Shown here one piece after another: positions 45,922-54,755 of a stretch of 64,000 bases of DNA. A program made the translations under genes and the position numbers. The notes beneath the pieces were generated by a model. The model saw nothing but the letters and a program-made list of their open reading frames with translations. It did no database searches and was not told the DNA's origin. Origin of the DNA: Rhodothermales bacterium (GTDB lineage Bacteria; Bacteroidota; Rhodothermia; Rhodothermales; Bin80). The stretch's first letter is position 1, and each line of letters opens with the position of its first letter. Where the stretch lies: assembly GCA_028278205.1 (NCBI GenBank), contig JANQES010000127.1, positions 44,881 to 108,880 on the forward strand, written 5' to 3'.

Positions 45922-47007
45922 ATGAACCGCATACCAACAGCCCTCGTAGCGATCCCTGTGCTGGTCCTCGCTTTGTCTTGCGGAGGCGAGGCGCCTCCGG
46001 AGAAAATCGTACGCCCCGTTCGCGCCATGGAGGTGAGCTACGCCACGGGCGACGCCGTGCGCACGTTCAGCGGAACGGCGCAGACCGACAAGGTCATCAA
46101 CCTGAGTTTTAGAAGCAGCGGCATCATCACGCAGTTCAACATCAAGCTGGGCCAGCGGGTGCGCCGGGGCGAGTTGCTGGCGCGGTTGGATAACGTGCAG
46201 GCCCGGCTGGCGTATGAGCAGGCCGTTTCTGCGCTCAACAGCGCCGCCTCGCAGATGAACACCGCCAAGCTCAACCTCGACCGCGTGCGGGCGCTCTACG
46301 AGAAAGGCAGCGCTTCGTTGAGCGACTATGAGAACGCAAAAAACTCGTACAGGACGGCCCAGGCCAGCCACGAGTCGGCCCAGCGCAGTGTGGATATCCA
46401 GCAAGATCAGATAAGCTACGGCTTTCTGTACGCCCCCGGCACCGGCATCATCGCGGCGGTCAACGCGGAGGTCGATGAAAATGTGAGCGCCGGGCAGGCG
46501 GTGGCGGTGCTCAACGCCGGCGCCGATATGCAGATTGCCCTCGGCCTGCCCGAAAGCGTGATCAACGGGGTCCGGCAGGGGATGACGGTGACCATTACGT
46601 TTCCCTCTTTGCAGGGCGGGCGGCACAACGGCACCATCACCGAGGTCTCGCCTTCGGTCGATCCGCAGACGGCCACCTATCCCGTTCTCGTCACCCTCAC
46701 CGATCCCTCGGATGAGATCCGTTCGGGCATGACGGCCAACGTCACCTTCGATTTCGGAAGCGGGGATGCTGCCGAGAATATGCTGGTGGTGCCGGCCAAA
46801 GCCGTCGGCGAAGACGCCGATGGCCGCTTTGTTTTTCTGCTCGAAGGGGCAAGCGGATCGGTGGTCTCGGTCAGGAAGCAACATATCCAGGTGGGCGCGC
46901 TGACCTCGGCGGGGTTTGAGGTGCTCGATGGCCTGGAAGCCGGCCAGGTGATTGCCACCGCCGGGCTGCAAACCTTGCTCAACGGGCAAGAAGTACGCAT
47001 CCAGTAA
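45922..47007 (+). CDS. RND efflux periplasmic adaptor (membrane-fusion protein)
   Basis: The 362-residue lipoprotein has lipobox VLALSC at residue 20. It shows the usual AcrA/HlyD_D23 order: beta-barrel and lipoyl strands (VRTFSGTAQTDKVINLSFRS, GIITQFNIKLGQRVRRGELL), an alpha-hairpin (ARLAYEQAVSALNSAASQMN through AHESAQRSVDIQQD), the second lipoyl half (YAPGTGIIAAVNAEVDENVS) and a C-terminal membrane-proximal domain. It links the inner-membrane pump to the TolC-like duct. It begins 13 bases after the fused TolC gene stop codon, so the two are co-transcribed. Confidence 0.93.
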   Translation: MNRIPTALVAIPVLVLALSCGGEAPPEKIVRPVRAMEVSYATGDAVRTFSGTAQTDKVINLSFRSSGIITQFNIKLGQRVRRGELLARLDNVQARLAYEQAVSALNSAASQMNTAKLNLDRVRALYEKGSASLSDYENAKNSYRTAQASHESAQRSVDIQQDQISYGFLYAPGTGIIAAVNAEVDENVSAGQAVAVLNAGADMQIALGLPESVINGVRQGMTVTITFPSLQGGRHNGTITEVSPSVDPQTATYPVLVTLTDPSDEIRSGMTANVTFDFGSGDAAENMLVVPAKAVGEDADGRFVFLLEGASGSVVSVRKQHIQVGALTSAGFEVLDGLEAGQVIATAGLQTLLNGQEVRIQ

Positions 47008-47077
47008 GCGGGTAGGGTCATGTTCATTGGAAAATATCCAGGTAGTGTTCTTGGATGTGTTGATAAACCCAAAGAAA

Positions 47078-47186
47078 CCCCTCCCTTGAGGGAGGTGGGC
47101 TCGCCGAAGGCGAGGTCGGAGGGTGTAATAACCGTCTGAGAATACCCCCAGTCGCTGCGCGACAGCCCCCTCAAGGGGGCGGTGAG
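47078..47186. repeat. CCTCCCTTGAGGGAGGTG REP-like element, copy 1
   Basis: CCTCCCTTGAGGGAGG, a CTCGCCGAAGGCGAG hairpin and CCCCCTCAAGGGGGC lie in order between the adaptor and the RND pump genes. A second copy begins at 63942. The gap 47008-47252 otherwise shows nothing, so the element interrupts the efflux operon without an apparent terminator T-tract. Confidence 0.7.
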
Positions 47187-47252
47187 CTTCTGCCATCAAC
47201 ACCATAAAGAACACCACGCCTTTTTCTCACCTGCCAAAACCGGGTTTTTGCC

Positions 47253-50200
47253 GTGAATCTCGCCCAGTTTTCCATAGAAAAGAACAGGATCACCTTCCTG
47301 GTGCTGGCCATCATTGTCGGGATGGGCCTGATGATGTACCAGTCGCTGGCCCGCGACAGCATGCCGCCCTACACCATCCGCGTGGCGACGGTTGTCTCGT
47401 CGTTCCCCGGCGCCAGCCCCGAACGCATCGAGCTGCTGGTCACCGATAAGATCGAAAAGGTGGCGCAGGAATTGCCCGAACTCAAAGAGGTCAACAGCAC
47501 CTCGCGGACTGGCCTCTCGGTGGTCTCGGTGGTGTTGAAGGATGAAGTCGATCCCGAAGATTTGCAGGCGGTCTGGGACCGGCTGCGGCGTAAGCTCAAT
47601 GCCATGCAAGACCTCCCCGAAGGCGTCCGGCCTGACCTCAACGACGACGGCATCGGCGAAGTCTACGGCGTCGTCGTGGCGATGACCAGCGACGGCTATA
47701 GCTATGCCGAGATGAAGGCCTACGCCGATGATCTCAAAGACGACCTCATCAAGCTCGACGATGCCGCGAAGGTGGAACTCGGCGGCGTGCAAGACGAGCG
47801 CGTGTTCATCGAATTCGATAACGCCCGGCTGACGGAATACAACCTGTCTGCCAACCGGCTTCAGAGCATTATCGCCGCCACCAACATCCTCAGTTCGGGC
47901 GGCGAGGTTAACCTGGAAGACGAGCGCATCATCCTGGAGCCCACTGGCAATTTCAATGATATCGAAGACATCAAACGGACGCTCGTGACGGTGGGCCAGA
48001 GCAATCAACTGGTGTATCTGGAAGACATCACCTCGGTGCGGAAAGGGTACATCGCGCCGCCTAAGCAGATCGTGCGCGTCAACGGCAAGCAAGCCATTGC
48101 TTTCCACGTCAGCCTCAAGAGCGGCGCCAACATTATCAATCTGGGCATGGCCGTCGACGAGGTGGTGGCGGACTGGCAAAACAGGCTGCCGGTGGGCCTC
48201 GAACTCAACCGCGTCTCGTCGATGGATACCTACATCGACACGAAGATCAGCGACTTCGTGATGAACCTGATCCAGGCCATCGTCATCGTGCTGGTGGTGA
48301 TGCTCCTTTTCCTGGGATTCCGCACGGGCCTGGTCATCGCCAGCCTGATCCCGCTGGTGACGATCATGACGTTGATGTTGATGGGCCTGCTCGAAATCGG
48401 GCTCAACCAGGTGACGCTGGCGGCGCTGATCATGGCCCTGGGGATGATGGTGGACAACGCCATCGTGGTGGCCGAGACGATCATGGTGAAAATGGAGGCG
48501 GGCATCGCGGCCCGGCAGGCAGCCATCGAGGCGTGCGACGAGTTGTTCACGCCGCTGCTCATTTCTACGCTGACCACCTCGGCGGCCTTCCTGGCGTTCT
48601 ACCTCGCCGAATCCACCATGGGCGATATCGTCGGGCCTATCTTCGTCGTCATCACCCTGGCGCTGCTTTCGTCCTGGATCATCGCCCTGTCGGTGATCAC
48701 CATGTTTTGCTATCTCTTTCTGCGGATTGCCAAAAAAGGGACGCAGAAGCCGCGCCTCATCGACCGCATCATCAACCGGCTCAAGATTTATTACAAAGAC
48801 ACAATTCTGCTGGCGCTTGCGAGCCGATGGTGGGTGGTCGGTGGGGCGGTCGTTCTGTTCATCCTGTCGCTGGTGGGCTTCAGCTTCATCTCCTTCCTCT
48901 TTTTTCCCGACAGCGACCGGAATCTGATCACGGTGGATATCAACCTGCCGCTGGGTACCCGGATCGAGCGCACGATGGCTATCGTCGAGGACATCGAACG
49001 CTACATGACCGACTCGCTGCTGGTGGACGAAGGCCGGGAGAGCGGGATCACGGACTGGTCGGCCTACGTCGGGCAGGGGCCGGAATCCTACGACATGGGC
49101 TATAGTGCCGATGAGGCCAACTCCAGCTATGCCCACATGCTCGTCAACACCTCGTCGTTCGAAGTCAATAACGCGATGATCGCCCGGCTGGACCGGTATT
49201 GCTTCAATACGTTTCCGGATGCCGACATCCTGATTAGCTCGCTCGGCGCCGGCGGCGGCGGCACCCCCATCGAGATCAAGATTTCGGGCGACAACCCGGA
49301 TCATCTGGCGCGCATTGCCGAGACCGTCAAGATCAAGCTCGCCGGGATCCAGGGCACGAAGAATGTAAAGGATGACTGGGGGCCGAAGAGCAAGAAATTC
49401 GTGATCGCCGTCGATCAGTCGCGCGCCCAGACCGCCGGGGTTACGAGTCAGGATATCGCCGTCTCGTTGCAGACGGTGTTAGACGGCTTCAAAACGGGCG
49501 AATACCGTGAAGACGACAAGTCCATCCCCATCCTGATGCGCAGCGATGCGAGCCAGCAACAGACGCTCGAATCGTTGGAGACGCTGGATGTTTTTGCGCA
49601 AAGTAGCGGCAAGAGCGTCCCGTTGTTGCAGGTGGCGAGCCTCGTTCCGGAGTGGCAATATTCGAAGATCAAACGCCTTGACCTGACCCGCACGATGAAT
49701 GTGTCGAGCGAGCTTACCGAGACCGGCAACGCCTCGGCCATTATGGGCGACGTGGTCCCGTGGCTCGACGAGCAGACGGCGGTATGGCCTGACGGCTACG
49801 GCTACACCACCGGCGGCGACGCCGAGAACACCGCCGAAAACATGGGCGCCGTGATCCGGTATTTGCCTCTCTCGGCGGCCATCATCGTGCTGCTGCTCAT
49901 CATCCAGTTTAATTCGTTTCGCAAGATGGGCATGGTCTTGCTCACCATTCCCCTGGGCGTCATCGGCGTGACCGCCGGGCTCTTGCTCTTTGGCGAACCC
50001 TTCGGTTTTATGCCTTTCCTGGGCCTGATCTCGCTGGCCGGCATCGTCATCAACAACGCCATCGTGCTGCTGGATCGCATCGAAATTGAACAGCGCGATC
50101 TCAATCGAAACGACCAGGACGCCGTGATCGCCGCCTGCCTGCAACGCTTCCGCCCGATTCTCCTGGCGACCTTCACGACCGTCCTGGGCCTGGTTCCGCT

Positions 50201-50366
50201 CTACCTGAGCGGCGGCGAGATGTGGGAGGGGATGGCCGTAAGCATCATGGTGGGCCTGCTCTTCGGCACCCTCATCACCCTCATCCTGATCCCCTCACTC
50301 TACAGCATCCTCTTCAAAGTCGATTACAAGGGCTACGCCTTCGATCCGAAGCTGCTCGAAGATTGA
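47253..50366 (+). CDS. RND-family efflux pump (AcrB/MdtB-like)
   Basis: The 1037-residue inner-membrane proton antiporter starts at a GTG (MNLAQFSIEKNRITFLVLAI). It has 12 membrane helices and two large periplasmic loops. TM4 carries ALGMMVDNAIVVAETIM with Asp 401; AcrB has two adjacent Asp here, and this protein has Asp-Asn, as in many non-AcrB RND groups. Other landmarks are SSFPGASPERIELLVTDKIE and the C-terminal LISLAGIVINNAIVLLDRIE. Length is normal. With the adaptor and fused TolC it makes a complete tripartite pump. The substrate (drug, metal or lipid) is not evident. Confidence 0.95.
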   Translation: MNLAQFSIEKNRITFLVLAIIVGMGLMMYQSLARDSMPPYTIRVATVVSSFPGASPERIELLVTDKIEKVAQELPELKEVNSTSRTGLSVVSVVLKDEVDPEDLQAVWDRLRRKLNAMQDLPEGVRPDLNDDGIGEVYGVVVAMTSDGYSYAEMKAYADDLKDDLIKLDDAAKVELGGVQDERVFIEFDNARLTEYNLSANRLQSIIAATNILSSGGEVNLEDERIILEPTGNFNDIEDIKRTLVTVGQSNQLVYLEDITSVRKGYIAPPKQIVRVNGKQAIAFHVSLKSGANIINLGMAVDEVVADWQNRLPVGLELNRVSSMDTYIDTKISDFVMNLIQAIVIVLVVMLLFLGFRTGLVIASLIPLVTIMTLMLMGLLEIGLNQVTLAALIMALGMMVDNAIVVAETIMVKMEAGIAARQAAIEACDELFTPLLISTLTTSAAFLAFYLAESTMGDIVGPIFVVITLALLSSWIIALSVITMFCYLFLRIAKKGTQKPRLIDRIINRLKIYYKDTILLALASRWWVVGGAVVLFILSLVGFSFISFLFFPDSDRNLITVDINLPLGTRIERTMAIVEDIERYMTDSLLVDEGRESGITDWSAYVGQGPESYDMGYSADEANSSYAHMLVNTSSFEVNNAMIARLDRYCFNTFPDADILISSLGAGGGGTPIEIKISGDNPDHLARIAETVKIKLAGIQGTKNVKDDWGPKSKKFVIAVDQSRAQTAGVTSQDIAVSLQTVLDGFKTGEYREDDKSIPILMRSDASQQQTLESLETLDVFAQSSGKSVPLLQVASLVPEWQYSKIKRLDLTRTMNVSSELTETGNASAIMGDVVPWLDEQTAVWPDGYGYTTGGDAENTAENMGAVIRYLPLSAAIIVLLLIIQFNSFRKMGMVLLTIPLGVIGVTAGLLLFGEPFGFMPFLGLISLAGIVINNAIVLLDRIEIEQRDLNRNDQDAVIAACLQRFRPILLATFTTVLGLVPLYLSGGEMWEGMAVSIMVGLLFGTLITLILIPSLYSILFKVDYKGYAFDPKLLED

Positions 50367-50397
50367 GACCGGCGTTGTGAAAAGAGGGTGCGTGGTT

Positions 50398-50462
50398 TTT
50401 TTGTGATAGCCGCGAAGGGGCACGACGTCTTTGTGCCTTCGTGCCTTTGTGGCAAAAAGAAA
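50398..50462. repeat. CTTTGTGCC-word repeat
   Basis: GCGAAGGGGCACGACG is followed by TTTGTGCCTTCGTGCCTTTG, words of the form TTNGTGCC. It is a short member of the word-repeat class, between convergent genes. The neighbouring 50463-50527 holds nothing recognisable. Confidence 0.5.
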
Positions 50463-50527
50463 AGTTGGATCATCTTGAGGCCAGGCTCCGACACGATATA
50501 AGAGCAGGGGAAGGGCAATGAGGCACT

Positions 50528-50962
50528 TCATGACGCCATATCGATAGAGCGTACCTGTTCGAGTCGATCCATCAGCGTGGGATCCTGCGCGACGAGCCGC
50601 TTGATCAGGCTCACGAGTGCCTCGCGATCCAGACCGTCGAGCAACGCCTCCAGCCGCGCGTCGGGATCCGGTTGCTCCGTCCCATGAAGACACGTCAGCA
50701 GCACCGCCACGACATGCTTGCACCAGCTCCCCGCGTGATACGGACACGTACACTCGACGTAGACGACGCGGGCCTGCTCGTAGCCGATACGGACGGTGTA
50801 GGGCGCGAGGTCGCTTCCCTTGACGAGCGCCTCGATCTGTTGCTTGCCGTTTGGCTTCACGGACAAGACGGCTCCGGTGTTGTGATAATGCGCGCCGCGC
50901 GTGTACGATCCGTTCGACGTGCCGGCTCGTATCGTTGATTCGGTCAGGCCGGGTAGCTTCAT
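50528..50962 (-). CDS. SWIM zinc-finger domain protein
   Basis: The 144-residue protein carries a SWIM motif: CTCPYHAGSWCKHVVAVLL (CxC...CxH) near residues 72-90, preceded by beta strands (VKGSDLAPYTVRIGYEQARV) that lead into it in this family. A helical tail follows (LEALLDGLDREALVSLIKRL). SWIM domains bind DNA or proteins. Many bacterial SWIM proteins are much longer or sit beside SNF2 helicases; this one is short and isolated, so it may be the N-terminal part of a lost gene or a free-standing adaptor. No partner is adjacent. Confidence 0.8.
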   Translation of the reverse strand: MKLPGLTESTIRAGTSNGSYTRGAHYHNTGAVLSVKPNGKQQIEALVKGSDLAPYTVRIGYEQARVVYVECTCPYHAGSWCKHVVAVLLTCLHGTEQPDPDARLEALLDGLDREALVSLIKRLVAQDPTLMDRLEQVRSIDMAS

Positions 50963-51089
50963 GGGGGCAGGAGGTTTTCATGGTAAAGAGGGCGCATCCA
51001 CGACGAGGTCGCGCCACTGATGGTTAAGGAGCCATGCAATAGCAGGTTGATAGTCCGTATGGTCTCACTTCGTGCCAGGGGTGGTGCCG

Positions 51090-51462
51090 GTCACTGGTCA
51101 TTGGTCACTAGTCACTGGTTTTAGAAGCGGTACGAGTGACCAATGCCAATGCTCATTAACTCGTATCACCCCATGTGCTCACAAAGTCGTATCACCCCGT
51201 CAATGCCGCACAATAACACAGCATTCGAACCGCCAGTGCGCTGGCCGAGACTCTGCCCTCGGCTAAATCTGTCTCTACGGCGCGGTTTGCGTCTTGCGTG
51301 CCCGGCAAGTGCGCCCTCGCCAGGGATCGATTGTTGGCACTAGAAGGCGTCTTGGTCGCATAGCGGTCATTTCGAAGCTAGGGGTGATACGACTTTTTGA
51401 GTCTTTCCCGGTACGAGTTAATGAGCATTGGCACCAATGACTAGTGACCAGTGACCAATGCC
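51090..51462. repeat. MITE-like 370-bp element with long composite inverted repeats
   Basis: The 560-base gap 50963-51522 holds this element and no gene. The left end (about 51090-51190) is a GTCACTGG-word stretch, then GCCAATGCTCATTAACTCGTA, then AAGTCGTATCACCCC. The right end (about 51372-51462) contains the same three blocks inverted. Between them lie about 180 bases without a convincing reading frame. The outermost word is that of the repeats at 94, 26487 and 52971. Confidence 0.7.
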
Positions 51463-51522
51463 TGCCTTTGCGCAAGATGATAACGACGGGTTTATCGACA
51501 TACACTTGCATGATTGCTTCAT

Positions 51523-52899
51523 TCAGGCCGACGCCGCAGCCGCGTGCCGCCGGTCCAGTTCGGCCCTGATTTCTTCACACCGTTCGTCGTTCAGCTTGTA
51601 GAGCAAAACGATCCCGATGAGGAGCACATGGCCGATGGCCGGGATAATGGTGAAGAGCCAGACGATGCCGGTGATGGCCTCCGGTGTCTGGCTCGCTACA
51701 TCGCCTTCGACGTAGCCCACCGACGCCAGCACGGCGGCCAGAATGAAACCGCCGATCATAATGCCCATTTTCAGCGTGAACAGCGATCCGGAGAAGATCA
51801 TGCCCGTGATGCGCCGTTCGGTTTTTAGCTCGCCGTACTCCACCGTGTCGGCCATCATCGTCCAGAGGATCGGGGTGCCCATCTGCATAAAGAACTGGAG
51901 GATGAAAAACAGAGCGAAGATCAAGACCAGATCCGCCGGCGCCAGAAAGAACAGGCCGATGGACGAGAGGGCCACGATGCTTTGAATAAGCATGTACGAC
52001 TTGACCTTAGACAGCCGCTTCGTCAACGGGCTGGCGAAGGAGGCGCCCACCATCGCGGCGACCATGCCCACGGTCAGAAATGCGGAGGTCAAGGCCGTTC
52101 CTGCGCCGACGTACCATTTCATGTAGAACACCGCCGCGCCGCCGCGAATAATAATGGGGATGAGCAGGATGAAATTGAGAATGGCAACAACCCACCACTG
52201 ATCGTTGCTAAGGAGCACCCAGAGATCCTTGAAAAAGTTCGTGCCCTTGTCGACGGCCTGCACGACGCGTTCCTTCGTCAAAAAGAACGAGGCCAGGAAA
52301 AGCGCAATAGCCAGGGTGCCAAAAAGACCCATCGCAAGCTGATAGCCCTTCTGCGGATTGTCTCCGCCCAGCAGATCGACCAGCGGTAAGGTGGTCGAGG
52401 CTACCAACACACCGGCGGCGGTGGCCAGAAAGAAGCGATAACTGTTGAGCGAGACGCGCTCCTGCGTATCCCCCGTGATCACCCCGCCGAGGGCGCAGTA
52501 GGGAATGTTGATGGCGGTGTAGATCAGCATCAACAGCGTGTAGGTAACGTAGGCATAGACGAGCTTGTTGTCCGCGTTGAGGTCGGGGGTGGTAAAGGCC
52601 AGCACCGTGATCACGGCATAGGGGACGCACAGCCACAGCAGGTAGGGTCTGAATTTGCCCCACCGGGTATTGGTCCGGTCGGCGATGGCGCCCATGATCG
52701 GATCGGTGAAGGCGTCGATGATACGGACCACCAGAAACATCGTAGCCATCGAGGCGGCGCTGATGCCGAAAATGTCCGTGTAAAAGAACGGCAAGAACAT
52801 GACAATCGTCTGAAACACGACGTTGCTGGCCGTATCCCCCAGCCCATACCCGATCTTTTCAAGCGGGCTGATGCGCTCTGCCGTGGTTACCTCTGCCAT
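51523..52899 (-). CDS. GPH-family sugar:cation symporter
   Basis: The 458-residue inner-membrane protein of the glycoside-pentoside-hexuronide (MelB/XynP) family has 12 predicted helices. Signature pieces are KIGYGLGDTASNVVFQTIVM at the start, VVRIIDAFTDPIMGAIADRT, RWGKFRPYLLW and NIPYCALGGVITGDTQERVS. Such symporters import xylosides, melibiose or glucuronides with Na+ or H+. It is the last gene of the minus-strand sugar operon after the GH43 gene, consistent with uptake of xylose-containing oligosaccharides. A word repeat separates it from the GH43 gene. Confidence 0.92.
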   Translation of the reverse strand: MAEVTTAERISPLEKIGYGLGDTASNVVFQTIVMFLPFFYTDIFGISAASMATMFLVVRIIDAFTDPIMGAIADRTNTRWGKFRPYLLWLCVPYAVITVLAFTTPDLNADNKLVYAYVTYTLLMLIYTAINIPYCALGGVITGDTQERVSLNSYRFFLATAAGVLVASTTLPLVDLLGGDNPQKGYQLAMGLFGTLAIALFLASFFLTKERVVQAVDKGTNFFKDLWVLLSNDQWWVVAILNFILLIPIIIRGGAAVFYMKWYVGAGTALTSAFLTVGMVAAMVGASFASPLTKRLSKVKSYMLIQSIVALSSIGLFFLAPADLVLIFALFFILQFFMQMGTPILWTMMADTVEYGELKTERRITGMIFSGSLFTLKMGIMIGGFILAAVLASVGYVEGDVASQTPEAITGIVWLFTIIPAIGHVLLIGIVLLYKLNDERCEEIRAELDRRHAAAASA

Positions 52900-52970
52900 G
52901 GTTGTGTCTGGTTGGTGTACGAGAAAGTCGGTAGGTCTCGCGGTCTCATTTTATGCTGAGGTTGGTGTCG

Positions 52971-53016
52971 GTCACTAGTCACTGGTCACTGGTTTGTTTT
53001 CTAGTGACCAGCGACC
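52971..53016. repeat. GTCACTGG-word inverted repeat, copy D
   Basis: Left arm GTCACTAGTCACTGGTCACT (52971-52990) and right arm CTAGTGACCAGCGACC (53001-53016) lie between the GH43 and symporter genes. It is the smallest member of this word family in the window. Confidence 0.75.
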
Positions 53017-53055
53017 CTCGCTAGCGGATATACAACGTGCAAACCTCGTCCATAC

Positions 53056-54645
53056 CTAAACACTTGTTTCTGCTTCCCGATATTCAAAAAAGTCGAAGTC
53101 GGCGTGCTTGCGGCGTCCCGTGAGATCCTGGCAGGCCAGCCCGACGAAGGCGCCGGTGAAGCCCCAGTCGTCTCCATAATCGTCGCTCAGGATGCTGGCG
53201 TCGAGGTCGTCGCAGGCGCGCAGCCAGTGCTCGCCGTCGAGCGAATAGGAGAAGGTGAGGGTGCTATAGTCCATCTGTGCCCGGAGGTAGACACGGTTCA
53301 CCGGGCCGAGCGTGATAAAGGCGGTGCCGAGCGGGTACGAGATCGTGCCGTCGTCGGCGGTTTGGACGTACAGGCACGGGCCGGCGCGCTCATCTACCGA
53401 CATGGCGAGGTAGTGATAGAGCCCGGTGTTGTAATAGCACACCAGCCCCGCCATCTGCTGAAAACTTTCGGGCTCGAATTCGAGGCACGTCGTGGCCTCG
53501 TACCGGAAGGCCTGCTGCCGCCGCGCCACCAGCACTTGATCGAACCGCGACTCCATCGATTGCCCGCCCTTCAGCCGCAAAAAACCGGGCCGCTCGGTGA
53601 GCGAGTAGTCGGCCTCGTCGAGCGGTGTGCGAGGCGTCTGGTAGTGCAGTCCCAGCGTGTCGTCGTCGAAGTCGTCGCGGGCGGGCGGGGCGTCCCAGGG
53701 GTGGGAGGGGAGGCCGGGCGCGGGCGCCTGCGCCTGAGGCCGATTGCCGCCGGTTTCCAGATACAGCCAGCCATCCTCTTTCCAAACGACTTTCTGGATG
53801 GCTGTCTCGCGGCCCAGGATACACCGATCCGATCCGGGCAACGGACGACCGCAGAGATGCGCGAGATACCAATCGCCCGATTGCGTCTCGACGAGGTCGG
53901 CATGCCCCGTCTTTTGCAACGGCAGCGACCGATCTCCCCAGGCCGTGACGACAGGGTTGAAGGGATGAACCTCGTAGGGTCCGTGGATGGATGTTGAGCG
54001 GGCGAGTGTCACGGCGTGTTCGTAAAACGTCCCGCCCTCCGCCGTCATCAGATAATAATACCCGCCGCGTTTGTAGAGATGGGGACCTTCGGTGCGGCCC
54101 AGTTCGGTGCCTTTGAAGATGATTTCGGGGCTTCCGATCAGCTTTTGCCCGGCAGGATCGTACTCCTGAAGCACGATCCCGTAAAACGGATTTTTGCCGG
54201 GGCGATGATCCCAGATCATGTTCACCAGCCATTTGCGCCCGTCATCGTCGTGGAAGAGCGACGGGTCGAAGCCGCTTGAATTCAGATAGACCGGCTCGCT
54301 CCACGGTCCCATGATGTCGGGCGCCGTGGTGAGGTAGTTGGGTGTGTCTTTGGTGGCGCTGTTGAGTTCTTGCACGACCGTGTAGATGAGGTAGAACGTG
54401 CCCTCATGCCACGTCAGGCACGGCGCCCAGATGCCGCCCGAATTAGGAATCCCCTTCATGTCGAGCAGGCTCACCCGATCCAGCGGGCGCGTCAAGAGCC
54501 GCCAGTGAACCAGATCGCGCGAATGATGAATCTGAACTCCCGGAAACCACTCAAACGTTGAGGTTGCGATATAATAATCATCCCCAACCCGCGCGATGGA
54601 CGGATCGGGGTTGAAGCCTTTGAGGATGGGGTTTTGGATGAGCAT
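53056..54645 (-). CDS. Glycoside hydrolase family 43 (beta-xylosidase-like)
   Basis: The 529-residue enzyme has no signal peptide and acts in the cytoplasm. The five-bladed propeller shows GH43 catalytic residues: Asp 14 (FNPDPSIARVGDDYYI, general base), the Asp in GFDPSLFHDDDGRKWLV, and the Glu in GRTEGPHLYKRGGYYYL (general acid). The C-terminal 190 residues are a beta-sandwich as in GH43 subfamily 11 beta-xylosidases (QVLVARRQQAFRYEATTCLE). Imported xylo- or arabino-oligosaccharides are the likely substrates. The ATG at 54645 gives MLIQNPILKGFNPDPS, the normal family start; upstream residues come from repeat DNA. Confidence 0.93.
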   Translation of the reverse strand: MLIQNPILKGFNPDPSIARVGDDYYIATSTFEWFPGVQIHHSRDLVHWRLLTRPLDRVSLLDMKGIPNSGGIWAPCLTWHEGTFYLIYTVVQELNSATKDTPNYLTTAPDIMGPWSEPVYLNSSGFDPSLFHDDDGRKWLVNMIWDHRPGKNPFYGIVLQEYDPAGQKLIGSPEIIFKGTELGRTEGPHLYKRGGYYYLMTAEGGTFYEHAVTLARSTSIHGPYEVHPFNPVVTAWGDRSLPLQKTGHADLVETQSGDWYLAHLCGRPLPGSDRCILGRETAIQKVVWKEDGWLYLETGGNRPQAQAPAPGLPSHPWDAPPARDDFDDDTLGLHYQTPRTPLDEADYSLTERPGFLRLKGGQSMESRFDQVLVARRQQAFRYEATTCLEFEPESFQQMAGLVCYYNTGLYHYLAMSVDERAGPCLYVQTADDGTISYPLGTAFITLGPVNRVYLRAQMDYSTLTFSYSLDGEHWLRACDDLDASILSDDYGDDWGFTGAFVGLACQDLTGRRKHADFDFFEYREAETSV

Positions 54646-54688
54646 GTGAATCTGATTTTGACACGAGCCGAAGGCGACTGACGAAGTA

Positions 54689-54755
54689 ATTTTAGATTTT
54701 GGATTGCTTGTGGGATGCACCCAATCCAAAATCCGCAATCCAAAATCTAAAATTC
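54689..54755. repeat. GATTTTGG-word inverted repeat, copy 2
   Basis: AATTTTAGATTTTGGATTG (54689-54707) pairs perfectly with CAATCCAAAATCTAAAATT (54737-54755). The right arm contains the TAG stop and last codons of the GH26-like gene. The flanking GACACGAGCCGAAGGCGACTG (54659-54679) is shared with the repeat at 25017. Confidence 0.8.
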
